In this document: positions 7,210-16,134 of the stretch, piece by piece
How positions within the stretch are numbered: position 1 is the stretch's first letter
Layout: every line of letters starts with the position of its first letter
From: Marisediminitalea lipolytica
Lineage (GTDB): Bacteria > Pseudomonadota > Gammaproteobacteria > Enterobacterales > Alteromonadaceae
Assembly (NCBI RefSeq): GCF_001758465.1
Contig: NZ_MJIC01000009.1
Span: 248,001-312,000, forward strand
Reading direction: 5' to 3'
Length of the DNA stretch: 64,000 nucleotides
Position numbers and translations under genes: made by a program
Notes under the pieces: generated by a model
Told to the model about the DNA's origin: nothing
Seen by the model: only the letters and a program-made list of their open reading frames with translations
Databases searched by the model: none

Positions 7210-9179
7210 GCATCTGACTCCTCTGATAAACGGGCATTGCGGCCTCTGAATGGTGCTGGCAAACAATCGGTAAACGGCATTAAAGTTTGTTGTTTGGCAA
7301 AGCGGTCGTCAGCGCCGCCTTGTACGCTATCGACCTCGGCCTGACGGGCAGCAGTATCCGGGTGATCAATCCGATCTTTACCACCGTAACCGCGCCAGCC
7401 TGGCGGTAGTTCCATCTGCATGACATCCAGCGGCTCATAGTCAATAACCGGCACCGGATTATCGTGAGTCCAACTGGTGAGTGTGCGTTTCAGCCAGTCC
7501 CTATCGTTGCGCAGCGGAAAGTCTTCACGAGAATGCGCGCCGCGGCTCTCTTCCCGGGCCAGCGCTCCACTGGCTACACACAAACTTAGTTTAAGCATCT
7601 TTTTGGCGCGGTACGCGGCGCACAGTTCCGGGTTAACCCCGCGACTGTTATCGCTGACCTTGATGTTTTCGGCGCGCGCCGACAGTGACTGTAATTCTGT
7701 TACGGCTTCAGCGAGTTGATCGCCATGGCGAAAGATACCCACTTTCTCGGTCATTACCGATTGCATGGCTTCGATAATCTGCCAGGCGTTTTCTGTATTA
7801 TTACTGTTGGTATAGCTGGCCAGTTCTTTCACAACGGTTTTAACCTGGCTGTCTATGGCTGCAGAGCTAATGTTTAGCGTGGCATCGCTGGTTAAGCTGT
7901 CGGCCATAAACTCGCCAACAATCATGCCCGCTACCACGGTTTCGGCCACGGAATTACCACCTAAGCGGTTAAAGCCGTGCATATCCCAGCACGCGGCTTC
8001 ACCAGCGGCGAACAAGCCTTTGAGCGTGGGCGACTCACCACGGTAATCAGTTCGGATACCGCCCATGGAATAATGCTGAGCCGGACGCACCGGGATAAGT
8101 GACTCGGTAGGGTCGATGCCCAGGAAGTACTGGCAAATTTCTTTCACCTCACGCAGCTTGCTATTTATGTGCGCTTTACCCAGTAAGCGGATATCCAGCC
8201 ACAAGTGTTCGCCAAAGCGGGATTTAACACCATGACCCTGGCGAATATGGGTTTCCATCCAGCGCGATACCACATCGCGGGAGGCTAGTTCGCGTTTTTC
8301 CGGTTCATAATCCGGCATAAAGCGGTGTTCTTTGGCATCCAGCAGTAAGCCACCATCACCCCGGCAACCTTCGGTCACCAGTATGCCTGCCGGGAAAATC
8401 CCGGTTGGGTGAAACTGTACTGCTTCCATGTTGCCCAGTTTGGCTACGCCGGTTTCCAGCGCAATGGCTGTGCCGATTCCCTGGTTGATAACCGCATTGG
8501 TGGATACCCGGTAGATACGACCAAAACCGCCGGTCGCAATGCAGGTGACTTTGGCCAGATAAACAATCAGCTCGCCGGTGATCAGGTTGCGCACAATTGC
8601 GCCCTGGCTGCGGCCGTCTTCGTGCAGCAGAGCGATGGCTTCCATTCGCTCATGCACTTCTATGCCTTCGGCAATAGCCTGATTGCTCATGGTGTAAAGC
8701 ATAGAATGGCCGGTGCCGTCGGCAACGTAATTGGTTCGCCATTTTGCCGTGCCACCAAAGTTGCGGGCTGTGATCATGCCGTGGGCTTCTTCACGCTCGG
8801 TTATGGTCACCGTTTCGCCGTTAATAACGCTGCTGTGATCGCCTTTTTGTACACGGTTCCACGGTACACCCCAGGCGGCTAATTCCCGAACTGCCTTTGG
8901 CGCAGTGTGAACAAACATGCGCGCCACTCTCTGGTCTGCACCCCAGTCGCTGCCTCTGATGGTGTCAGCAAAGTGAATATCTTCGTTATCGCCCCAGCCC
9001 TTGGCGCTGTTACCCAGACTGGCCTGCATGCCGCCCTGAGCGGCGGCACTGTGTGAACGCTTGGGCGGGACCAGGCTTAAAATCAGCGGCGTAAAACCAC
9101 GGCGCTTCACGCCAATAGCGGCGCGCAGACCAGCCAGGCCGCCGCCAATAATGAGTGCATCGGTTACAATTGTTTGCAT
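7206..9179 (-). CDS. frdA: fumarate reductase / succinate dehydrogenase flavoprotein subunit
   Basis: This 657-residue subunit holds the dicarboxylate site and FAD. It shows the dinucleotide motif GGGLAGLRAA near residue 12, the covalent flavin histidine H43 in SHSAAAQGG, HPTGIFPAGILVTEG and the HYSMGGIRTD segment. Length and His43 match the epsilonproteobacterial Wolinella-type enzyme closely. It starts by TAATG overlap with the frdC stop and ends by ATGA overlap with frdB, so the three genes are translationally coupled. Whether it works physiologically as fumarate reductase or succinate dehydrogenase is not decided by FrdA alone. Confidence 0.95.
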   Translation of the reverse strand: MQTIVTDALIIGGGLAGLRAAIGVKRRGFTPLILSLVPPKRSHSAAAQGGMQASLGNSAKGWGDNEDIHFADTIRGSDWGADQRVARMFVHTAPKAVRELAAWGVPWNRVQKGDHSSVINGETVTITEREEAHGMITARNFGGTAKWRTNYVADGTGHSMLYTMSNQAIAEGIEVHERMEAIALLHEDGRSQGAIVRNLITGELIVYLAKVTCIATGGFGRIYRVSTNAVINQGIGTAIALETGVAKLGNMEAVQFHPTGIFPAGILVTEGCRGDGGLLLDAKEHRFMPDYEPEKRELASRDVVSRWMETHIRQGHGVKSRFGEHLWLDIRLLGKAHINSKLREVKEICQYFLGIDPTESLIPVRPAQHYSMGGIRTDYRGESPTLKGLFAAGEAACWDMHGFNRLGGNSVAETVVAGMIVGEFMADSLTSDATLNISSAAIDSQVKTVVKELASYTNSNNTENAWQIIEAMQSVMTEKVGIFRHGDQLAEAVTELQSLSARAENIKVSDNSRGVNPELCAAYRAKKMLKLSLCVASGALAREESRGAHSREDFPLRNDRDWLKRTLTSWTHDNPVPVIDYEPLDVMQMELPPGWRGYGGKDRIDHPDTAARQAEVDSVQGGADDRFAKQQTLMPFTDCLPAPFRGRNARLSEESDA

Positions 9180-9940
9180 TAGTGACTTCCTCCTTGCGAC
9201 GCACTGTGTAACTGGGAATATTGCGCCGGCTCGTAGCGTTCTCCGGCTTTATCCTGATGCTCATAACCCACCTTCATGTAGGCTGCGAGGGTCATAAGAC
9301 CAAGGACTAAAAAGAATACGGTCAGTAACCATTTGGCGATGGTCAGGCGTTTGCGGCCCACTTTGGGATCTTTACCCATAAACCAGCCCCATTTCACCAG
9401 CACACGATACAAACCAATACCACCATGCAGTTCCACCACAAATAACAACACCAGATAGAGTGGCCACATGCGGCCGGTCCACACCCGGTCTGAAGACGCA
9501 AAGGGACCAATGTCAGCAGGGTGCATGATCAGCTGATATAAATGTACCGAAGCGAGGAAGAATAAAGCGAACCCGGTAATTACCTGAACATACCACAGAT
9601 AGCTGTCGGTATGACGAATGCCGCCAAGGTGCTTATGTAAAGTGCGGTACTGACGGTGGGTTGCCGGAAATTTCCGCATGGCTAAAAAGGCATGTAACAC
9701 AATAAGCGACAGAATAAACATCGCAAACAGGCTTACCAGAATAGGATAGCCTTTGCCAAAAATCGGCTTTCCCTCAAACATCTTGGTAACCCAGTACATG
9801 GCGTCGTTACCGAGCAGAATACTCGACACCATAAACATATGAGCCCACATAAACAGCGCTAAAATTAAACCGCTGATGCTTTGCAGCATATCCATCAGAG
9901 CGGGCCCGCGCGGGCTGCCCAAAGAATTTTTAAAAAACAC
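9179..9940 (-). CDS. frdC: fumarate reductase dihaem cytochrome b subunit
   Basis: A 253-residue, five-helix membrane anchor of the type B family (one subunit, two haems b). Histidines H34, H83, H133 and H172 are spaced 49, 50 and 39 residues, exactly as the haem ligands His44, 93, 143 and 182 of Wolinella FrdC. E56 and E170 fall at the positions of Wolinella Glu66 (menaquinol site) and Glu180 (E-pathway). This supports a menaquinol:fumarate reductase rather than the usual four-gene SdhCDAB. It is the first gene of the operon; the C-terminal tail beyond residue 225 is polar. Confidence 0.92.
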   Translation of the reverse strand: MFFKNSLGSPRGPALMDMLQSISGLILALFMWAHMFMVSSILLGNDAMYWVTKMFEGKPIFGKGYPILVSLFAMFILSLIVLHAFLAMRKFPATHRQYRTLHKHLGGIRHTDSYLWYVQVITGFALFFLASVHLYQLIMHPADIGPFASSDRVWTGRMWPLYLVLLFVVELHGGIGLYRVLVKWGWFMGKDPKVGRKRLTIAKWLLTVFFLVLGLMTLAAYMKVGYEHQDKAGERYEPAQYSQLHSASQGGSH

Positions 9941-10422
9941 AGCACTTTCTCCCTGAAAGTCGGGTTTCCTGCAAGCAGGAACAGTTGGCCTGAGTAATGT
10001 GAATGTAAAGGTAGAGTCTTACTTTGTTATGACATGGCTGATTGGAATAGCTAAAGACGGCAGAACAAGCCATGCGGTATTTGTATTACTTTAAGGGAGC
10101 GTCGGAGGCGGTGCAACAGACAAGCGGTTAAATTAAAGCATTGTTTGTTCTGGATCATAAAGGCCACAGGGAGGGCTTTTAACTGTCTATTGCTGAGTGC
10201 TTGTCCGGATTTTTAGGCAATAAAGTGGCAGTTTCTTTCTACCGCAACTTACTACACTTATGAAATACTTTGACCATACCAGAAAGCCCTTACCAGCCGA
10301 GACGGAACAAGTTGGTGAAGCAGTCGGAAAATCTGGCTGTGGAGTAAGTGGTTGTTAAGAAATACAAACAGTTAAATTGTTTTATTTCGATGTTTAAAGT
10401 TAAAAATGCCGAGGAGGCAATT
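9941..10422. promoter_or_regulatory. divergent intergenic region between frdC and a hydrolase gene
   Basis: Nearly 480 bp without a supported gene. Just upstream of frdC lies the dyad TTCCTGC-AA-GCAGGAA (9966-9981), a possible operator or leader hairpin. I saw no good FNR half-site pair (TTGAT-N4-ATCAA) here. The right end holds the AGGAGG ribosome binding site of the hydrolase. Confidence 0.5.
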
Positions 10423-11388
10423 ATGCAGTTAACCCAGGAATGGGATAAAATTTTCCCGCAAAGTGACAAGGTAACCCACCAGAAAGTCACATTCAAAAAC
10501 CGCTACGGTATTACGCTGGCGGCGGACTATTACTTGCCTAAAAATTCAGACGGTAAGAAACTGGCTGCTATTGCAATCAGCGGTCCTTATGGTGCGGTTA
10601 AAGAGCAGGCTTCTGGCCTTTATGCGCAAACACTGGCTGAGCGCGGTTATGCTACCGTTGCTTTTGACCCTTCTTATACTGGCGAAAGTGGCGGTGAGCC
10701 TCGCAACCTGTCATCGCCGGAAATCAATACCGAAGACTTTAGTGCTGCTGTCGACTTTTTAGGTCTGCAAGACAATATCGATCGCGAAAAAATTGGTGCT
10801 TTAGGCATCTGTGGATTTGGCGGAATGGTGCTTAACGCTGCCGCTGCTGACAAGCGTATCAAAGCGGTTGTAACGGCCAGTATGTACGATATGTCACGGG
10901 TAATGGCCAAAGGTTACTTTGATTCCATGACCAGTGAAGAGCGCACCGCTGCCCTGACGCAAATGAGCGAACAGCGCTGGGAAGACGCCGTTAATGGCGA
11001 GCCGACTCTGGCACCACAGGGCTTGCCAAGTGAGCTGACCGGTGAAGAGTCAGACTTTGTGGCAAATTACTTCGACTTTTACAAAACACCGCGCGGCTTC
11101 CACCCACGTTCCATTAACTCTAATGGTCAGTGGACAGCCACTACCGCAATGTCATTTATGAACATGCCTTTACTCACCTATATTGATGAGATTGCTCCTC
11201 GCCCAATCCTGCTGATTGCCGGTGACAAAGCGCACTCCCTGTATTTTACTGAAGATGCCTTTAAAGCCGCAGCAGAGCCGAAAGAGAAATTAATTCTGGA
11301 AGGACTGGTACACGTAGACCTTTACGACCAGCTGGACAAAATCCCCTTCGACCGCATTGATTCCTTCTTTGCCGACAATCTTAAATAA
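10423..11388 (+). CDS. alpha/beta hydrolase with cysteine nucleophile elbow
   Basis: This 321-residue cytoplasmic protein resembles the YcjY/dienelactone-hydrolase-like alpha/beta hydrolases. The nucleophile elbow reads G-I-C-G-F-G with Cys130 where most relatives have serine; an acid in LLIAGDKAHS and a late histidine in GLVHVDLYD complete a plausible triad. There is no signal peptide. The start at 10423 is chosen for the strong GAGGAGG eight bases upstream; frames extending to 10348 lack a ribosome site. It is a single gene with its own terminator. The substrate is unknown. Confidence 0.85.
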   Translation: MQLTQEWDKIFPQSDKVTHQKVTFKNRYGITLAADYYLPKNSDGKKLAAIAISGPYGAVKEQASGLYAQTLAERGYATVAFDPSYTGESGGEPRNLSSPEINTEDFSAAVDFLGLQDNIDREKIGALGICGFGGMVLNAAAADKRIKAVVTASMYDMSRVMAKGYFDSMTSEERTAALTQMSEQRWEDAVNGEPTLAPQGLPSELTGEESDFVANYFDFYKTPRGFHPRSINSNGQWTATTAMSFMNMPLLTYIDEIAPRPILLIAGDKAHSLYFTEDAFKAAAEPKEKLILEGLVHVDLYDQLDKIPFDRIDSFFADNLK

Positions 11389-11398
11389 GTCATTTGTG

Positions 11399-11429
11399 AA
11401 CCCGTCAGTTAAGAGCTGGCGGGTTTTTT
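11399..11429 (+). terminator. intrinsic terminator after hydrolase
   Basis: AACCCGTCAG (11399-11408) pairs with CTGGCGGGTT (11416-11425) including one G-T pair, and six T residues follow directly. Confidence 0.9.
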
Positions 11430-11466
11430 GCTTTCCGTTCTTATTTATCTAATTTAATTCATCACT

Positions 11467-13026
11467 ATGAGTATTTGTATGAAAAAGCCCTGGTTGTATA
11501 CCGCTATTGCTGTAGCAAGTGCGTTATCAGCGCCAGCCATGGCCTCAGGCTGTGAAGATCTGGTGAGTTTGTCTCTGCATAATGTTGCTATAAACACAGC
11601 TTCATTGCAGCCAGCTCAAACCTTACCGCCAGATCCGATGAGCGGCATGACCGGTAGTTCACCTCAGGCAGTAGAAATCGGTGCTCACTGTCTGGTCGAG
11701 GGAAAAATTGAAGATCGGGAAGGGGTTAATGGTCGTTACGGCATTCGTTTTCAACTGCGGATGCCGGAAGACTGGAATGGTCGCTTCTTATTCCAGGGCG
11801 GTGGTGGCACCGACGGCTTTATTGCTCCGGCGATTGGTACGGTACCCAGTACCGGCAGTACTGCCACGCCCGCAATTAAGCGCGGTTATGCCGTGGTAAG
11901 TATGGATGGTGGTCATGACGGCCGTGGACTGGCTTTTGGCGACGATCAGCAAGCTCGCCTGGACCTCGCTTACGCGGCAATCGGTAAGGTTACTGCTACT
12001 GCCAAAACACTGGTGCGTACTTTTTATAATAAAGCACCGGCAGAATCCTTTTTTATGGGCTGCTCTAATGGTGGCCGGGAAGCTATGATGGCAGCGCAAC
12101 GGTATCCGCTGGAATTTGATGGCGTTGTGGCTGGTAACCCTGGCTTTCACTTGAGTCGAGCAGCCCTTGGCGCGGTATGGGACGTTGAACAGTTCGAAAA
12201 AATTTCGCCAAAAGGAAAACTTTATCAAGCATTGAGTCAGTCTGACTTAGATAAAGTTTCGACCGCTATTCTGGATAAATGTGATGCACAGGATGGGTTG
12301 AAGGACGGTCTCGTTACGGCCTACGCTAGTTGTGATTTCGACCCAGAGACCCTGCGAGGTAAATTGGATGATGCCAAGTTAGATACCCTGATTGCGGTGA
12401 TGAATGGCGCAACTGATGAAAATGGTAATCCCATTTACACTGGCTGGCCATGGGATCCGGCTATCAATACGCCGGGATGGCGCGCGTGGAAGATTGGTTC
12501 TGAAAATCGACCAGGTCTGCATGAGAGGCTAAGTGTCCCCTCCACGGGCGCAGTGTTCACCACACCGACACGAAAAATGCCTGACGAGCCTAATTTTGTT
12601 GAGCTCACAGAAAATGTGGCGGAAGTTGGCGGCTATTTTGATGCCAATGATACCTATATGACCACATTTGCGGCCCGTGGCGGCAAAATGGTGATCTTCC
12701 AGGGGCTGGCGGATCCTATCTTCTCGGCGACCGATATTGCTAACTGGTACGAGCAAACTCAGCAGGATACCGGTACTGACGTCGCCAGACTGTTTATGGT
12801 ACCTGGTATGACCCACTGTGGCGGTGGTAATGGTTTGGAGGATTTCGATCCGCTAACCGTGCTGGAAAACTGGAAAGCCTCCGGCAACGCGCCTGAAGCC
12901 ATGACAGTTAGCAGCACCCCGAAGCCCGTGCGCCAGATGCCGCTTTGTGCGTATCCAAACTATGCTAAATACACCGGCGGTGATAAAGACTCACTGCAAA
13001 GCTATACTTGTGTAGTGCCGCAATAA
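11467..13026 (+). CDS. tannase/feruloyl esterase family hydrolase, secreted
   Basis: A protein of 519 residues (515 if the second ATG at 11479 is used, which gives the more usual signal peptide MKKPWLYTAIAV...AMA). It has the tannase-family nucleophile motif GCSNGG with C199-S200, and the partner motif THCGGG near the C-terminus, consistent with the CS-D-HC arrangement in which adjacent cysteines are disulfide bonded. It would act in the periplasm or outside on phenolic esters such as feruloyl, galloyl or mono(hydroxyethyl) terephthalate-like esters; the actual substrate cannot be read. It is monocistronic and converges on glpK. Confidence 0.88.
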   Translation: MSICMKKPWLYTAIAVASALSAPAMASGCEDLVSLSLHNVAINTASLQPAQTLPPDPMSGMTGSSPQAVEIGAHCLVEGKIEDREGVNGRYGIRFQLRMPEDWNGRFLFQGGGGTDGFIAPAIGTVPSTGSTATPAIKRGYAVVSMDGGHDGRGLAFGDDQQARLDLAYAAIGKVTATAKTLVRTFYNKAPAESFFMGCSNGGREAMMAAQRYPLEFDGVVAGNPGFHLSRAALGAVWDVEQFEKISPKGKLYQALSQSDLDKVSTAILDKCDAQDGLKDGLVTAYASCDFDPETLRGKLDDAKLDTLIAVMNGATDENGNPIYTGWPWDPAINTPGWRAWKIGSENRPGLHERLSVPSTGAVFTTPTRKMPDEPNFVELTENVAEVGGYFDANDTYMTTFAARGGKMVIFQGLADPIFSATDIANWYEQTQQDTGTDVARLFMVPGMTHCGGGNGLEDFDPLTVLENWKASGNAPEAMTVSSTPKPVRQMPLCAYPNYAKYTGGDKDSLQSYTCVVPQ

Positions 13027-13038
13027 TATCGGAATAAG

Positions 13039-13072
13039 GCCACTTTACTCAGCCATGAGTAAGGTGGCTTTT
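13039..13072. terminator. bidirectional terminator overlapping the glpK stop
   Basis: GCCACTTTACTCA (13039-13051) and TGAGTAAGGTGGC (13056-13068) form a 13-bp stem with one G-T pair and a 4-nt loop, followed by TTTT. The last codons and stop of glpK lie inside the left arm. Confidence 0.85.
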
Positions 13073-14547
13073 ACTGCTTTTTGCCATTTTGCTAAATGTT
13101 TTTCCCGCAGGCTGTCAGGCGTATCTGCAGCAAACTCACGCTGGCAAGGGTTCGCAGTTGCAAGTGCGGTTAATCCTGTAATATCCCCGGCCTGAAAAGC
13201 CGCTAGTAACGCCGCTCCCAATGCGGTGGTTTCCATGATCTGTGGGCGCACTACAGGCGCATCCAGCGTGTCGGCGAGATACTGGCAAAACCACTCATTT
13301 GCCACCATACCGCCATCCACTTTCAACACCGTAGGCGAAATGCCGCCGCTGCTCATGGCACTAAGTAAATCGTGGGTCTGAAAACAAATCGACTCGAGCG
13401 TAGCCCGGACTATGTCGTTTGCTGTGGTAGCACGGGTAATGCCAAAGATGGCTCCCCTTGCATCGGGCGCCCAGTGCGGAGCCCCCAAACCGGTAAATGC
13501 AGGGACAACCACTAAACCATGATTATCACTAACCTGACTGGCAATGGCTTCGGAGTCTGCCGCCTTTTCGATAAGACCCAGGCCATCCCTCAGCCATTGT
13601 ACTGCTGCACCCGCCACAAAAATTGAGCCTTCCACGGCATAGTGGGTAACGCCGTTAAGGGTGTAGGCAATGGTTGTTAGCAAACCGGTATGATTAATGT
13701 CGCTGTTGGTTCCGGTATTCACCAACGCAAAGCAGCCTGTGCCGTAGGTAGCTTTAACACTGCCGGGCGTTACGCAGCCTTGTCCAATCATGGCTGCCTG
13801 TTGATCGCCGGCTACACCAGAGATGCTTAACTCAAGGGGGAGCAGACCGGCGGCAGTTTTACCAAAGTCGGCGGCACAGTCTTTTACCTCGGGCAACATG
13901 GTGCGGGGAATATCAAACAGCGCCAGTAATGCCTCATCCCACTCCAGGGTTTTAATGTTAAACAGGCTGGTGCGACTGGCATTGGTAACATCGGTAGCGT
14001 GAACCAGCCCCTGGGTTAGTTTCCAAATCAGAAAAGTATCTACGGTGCCAAAAAGAAGCTGATTGTTAGCGGCTTGCTCAGCCGCACCTTCCACATTGTC
14101 CAGAATCCAGCGAACTTTACTGGCCGAAAAATACGGGTCGAGCTTTAGCCCTGTTTTTTGCTGTACGCTGGCTTCGTGTTTGGATAATGCCCGGCAATAG
14201 GCACTGGTGCGGCGGTCCTGCCAGACGATGGCGTTATAGACCGGCTTACCTGTTTGTCTGTGCCATACCAGGATGGTCTCACGCTGGTTGGTAATACCAA
14301 GGTGTTTGACTTCCAGTTGTTGTTCTTTTGCCGCCTGTAGCGCCTGAGTCGTTACGTTGAGCACTGACTGCCATAATTCCTCGGGGTCTTGCTCTACCCA
14401 GCCATTATCCGGGTAATATTGCGGAAATTCCTGTTGTGCGGTAAACAAAATTTCAAAATGCTGATTAAACAGGATAGCGCGGGAGGAGGTAGTCCCTTGA
14501 TCAATTGCCAGGTAGGCATGAGAGGATTTTGGGTGACCAGGCATCAT
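13045..14547 (-). CDS. glpK: glycerol kinase
   Basis: This 500-residue FGGY-family kinase phosphorylates glycerol to sn-glycerol 3-phosphate in the cytoplasm. The N-terminal phosphate motif DQGTTSSRA is near residue 17, and the family segments ITNQRET, NAIVWQDRRT, GVAGDQQAA and ATYGTGCF are all present. The length matches GlpK. No glpF, glpD or glpR lies next to it, so glycerol uptake and oxidation must be encoded elsewhere. It could start at the second ATG three bases in. Confidence 0.95.
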   Translation of the reverse strand: MMPGHPKSSHAYLAIDQGTTSSRAILFNQHFEILFTAQQEFPQYYPDNGWVEQDPEELWQSVLNVTTQALQAAKEQQLEVKHLGITNQRETILVWHRQTGKPVYNAIVWQDRRTSAYCRALSKHEASVQQKTGLKLDPYFSASKVRWILDNVEGAAEQAANNQLLFGTVDTFLIWKLTQGLVHATDVTNASRTSLFNIKTLEWDEALLALFDIPRTMLPEVKDCAADFGKTAAGLLPLELSISGVAGDQQAAMIGQGCVTPGSVKATYGTGCFALVNTGTNSDINHTGLLTTIAYTLNGVTHYAVEGSIFVAGAAVQWLRDGLGLIEKAADSEAIASQVSDNHGLVVVPAFTGLGAPHWAPDARGAIFGITRATTANDIVRATLESICFQTHDLLSAMSSGGISPTVLKVDGGMVANEWFCQYLADTLDAPVVRPQIMETTALGAALLAAFQAGDITGLTALATANPCQREFAADTPDSLREKHLAKWQKAVKATLLMAE

Positions 14548-14695
14548 ACAAATTATCGTTAAGCAATTGAATCTCCATATAGTTTATAAGCTCAGCACAA
14601 TATATCCAGTCACCTGCGGTTAATTATTAGGATAAAGCGACTGCTGGAGCGGGGAGAATACGCCCGTTCAAAAACGGTGTAAAAGAGTATATTTA

Positions 14696-14713
14696 GCGAT
14701 AAGCAAGTATCGC
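14696..14713. promoter_or_regulatory. GCGATA-N6-TATCGC dyad between glpK and esterase
   Basis: A perfect 6-6-6 inverted repeat, GCGATA (14696-14701) and TATCGC (14708-14713), lies in the divergent intergenic region. It may serve either gene; no regulator can be named. Confidence 0.3.
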
Positions 14714-14813
14714 GATTCAGGATTGTGCACTACTTTTATATTGTGTGAAATATAACCAGATTCGGTTCGCTGCCGAATACCTCTTAATTCATTTACCAAT
14801 CAGGGAAGAACAT

Positions 14814-16079
14814 ATGAAACTATTCCGTCTGTGCGCTATTGGCGCATTTCTGTATTGCCTGGGAGGGCAGGCATTAGCCCATCAGTCGTCCTGGCAACAA
14901 ATCGCCGTTGATTCTTCAATGGAAATCACAAACGATGCCGGGGAATCCCAGATTATCAATCCTTCCTGTGCTTTTGATGCTGTTACCGATCCGGCCAGTG
15001 GCGAGTTGGTGCCCAATGATTTCCACTTTTACTTTAAGCCCGGTAACCCGCGAAAACTGATGATTTTCTTTAACGGTGGTGGTGCCTGCTGGAACGACGC
15101 TACCTGCATATCCTCTCTCGCTCTGGCAGCAGATCCTAACAACCGACCCACTTATAACCCCACAATCCACAACGAAAACTCCCCCCAGGTAACGGGAGGC
15201 ATTTTTAATCAACACCGTCGGCACAATAGTTTTTCAAACTGGACACAGGTCTTTATTCCGTACTGTACCGGGGATATTCATGTGGGCTCCAATGATGCGA
15301 TTTATCAGGATGCGTCGGGTGTGCTGACCAGCCCTGGTCAACCGGTTATGGTTAAGCACAGGGGGTTTGATAATTTCCTGGCGGTGCGGGAGTGGTTAAA
15401 AACTTACTATGCAAACAGCAGTCATCCGCCTCGAAAAGTGCTAGTTACCGGTTCAAGCGCCGGGGGTTATGGTGCAACTCTTAACTTCCCTTATGTGAAA
15501 AATGCCTTCCCGCACAGCAAGGTATCGTTATTCAGTGATGCGGCTGCCGGCGTATTGTCGTCTGGATTCGTCAGCACGGCATTTACTAATAATCATTCCT
15601 GGGGAGTGGAAAGTACTTTGCCAACTTTGTTTGCGCAGTACCTCGGAAGTTACGATGCCATTACACTTAACCAGAATATGATGACCTTGCTAGCGTCAGC
15701 GTACCCTGAGTCCCGGTTTGCCCAGTATTCTACTGAATATGACGCAGTGCAGGTTTTGTTTTTAAAAATATCCTCCATGATTGATGACGGTAACCTTAAT
15801 CCTGGAGATTGGGCGTTAAGCCCTGCCGATTACATGCTGTTTGGCGAGTGGTCAGCACGCATGCGAGGCTCACACGAGGCACTGGATGAAACGCTACCTA
15901 ACTACCAGTATTTTATTGGAGCTGGTTCGGTACATACGGTGCTGACTGATATCTTTGCCGAACCAGGTTCTAGCCCGTTTTACGAGGAAAGCGTGGGGCG
16001 AGTTCGTTTTAAACGCTGGTTAACCCGGTTTGCTGAAGCCTACCGCTTTAAAAAACAAAGTGTCGCGGTCGAGCAATAG
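14814..16079 (+). CDS. pectinacetylesterase/NOTUM-family hydrolase, secreted
   Basis: A 421-residue protein with a Sec signal peptide (MKLFRLCAIGAF... to ALA near residue 22). Family features are FNGGGACWNDATC (oxyanion region with paired cysteines, near 88), VGSSAGGYGA-type elbow with S215 in GSSAG, and a late histidine in GAGSVHTVL. The family removes acyl groups from polysaccharides or lipoproteins; the bacterial members are poorly known. ATG 14814 is preferred because AGGGAAG precedes it and the signal peptide starts there. It is a single gene with a hairpin downstream. Confidence 0.85.
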   Translation: MKLFRLCAIGAFLYCLGGQALAHQSSWQQIAVDSSMEITNDAGESQIINPSCAFDAVTDPASGELVPNDFHFYFKPGNPRKLMIFFNGGGACWNDATCISSLALAADPNNRPTYNPTIHNENSPQVTGGIFNQHRRHNSFSNWTQVFIPYCTGDIHVGSNDAIYQDASGVLTSPGQPVMVKHRGFDNFLAVREWLKTYYANSSHPPRKVLVTGSSAGGYGATLNFPYVKNAFPHSKVSLFSDAAAGVLSSGFVSTAFTNNHSWGVESTLPTLFAQYLGSYDAITLNQNMMTLLASAYPESRFAQYSTEYDAVQVLFLKISSMIDDGNLNPGDWALSPADYMLFGEWSARMRGSHEALDETLPNYQYFIGAGSVHTVLTDIFAEPGSSPFYEESVGRVRFKRWLTRFAEAYRFKKQSVAVEQ

Positions 16080-16090
16080 TTTATAAAAAC

Positions 16091-16122
16091 CAGGCAGGCC
16101 GTTATTCCCAGAGGCCTGTCTG
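16091..16122. terminator. hairpin between convergent genes
   Basis: CAGGCAGGCC (16091-16100) pairs with GGCCTGTCTG (16113-16122) with one G-T pair and a 12-nt loop, between the esterase and the convergent glutaredoxin-MauE gene. Confidence 0.6.
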
Positions 16123-16134
16123 ATTATGTTGGCG

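Noticed and set aside
8409..8882. 157-residue plus-strand open frame
   Set aside because: It is antisense to frdA, whose family motifs are unambiguous; the frame has no domain, ribosome site or plausible protein character.
11788..12228. 146-residue minus-strand open frame
   Set aside because: It mirrors the tannase-family coding region, including the nucleophile segment, and has no independent support.
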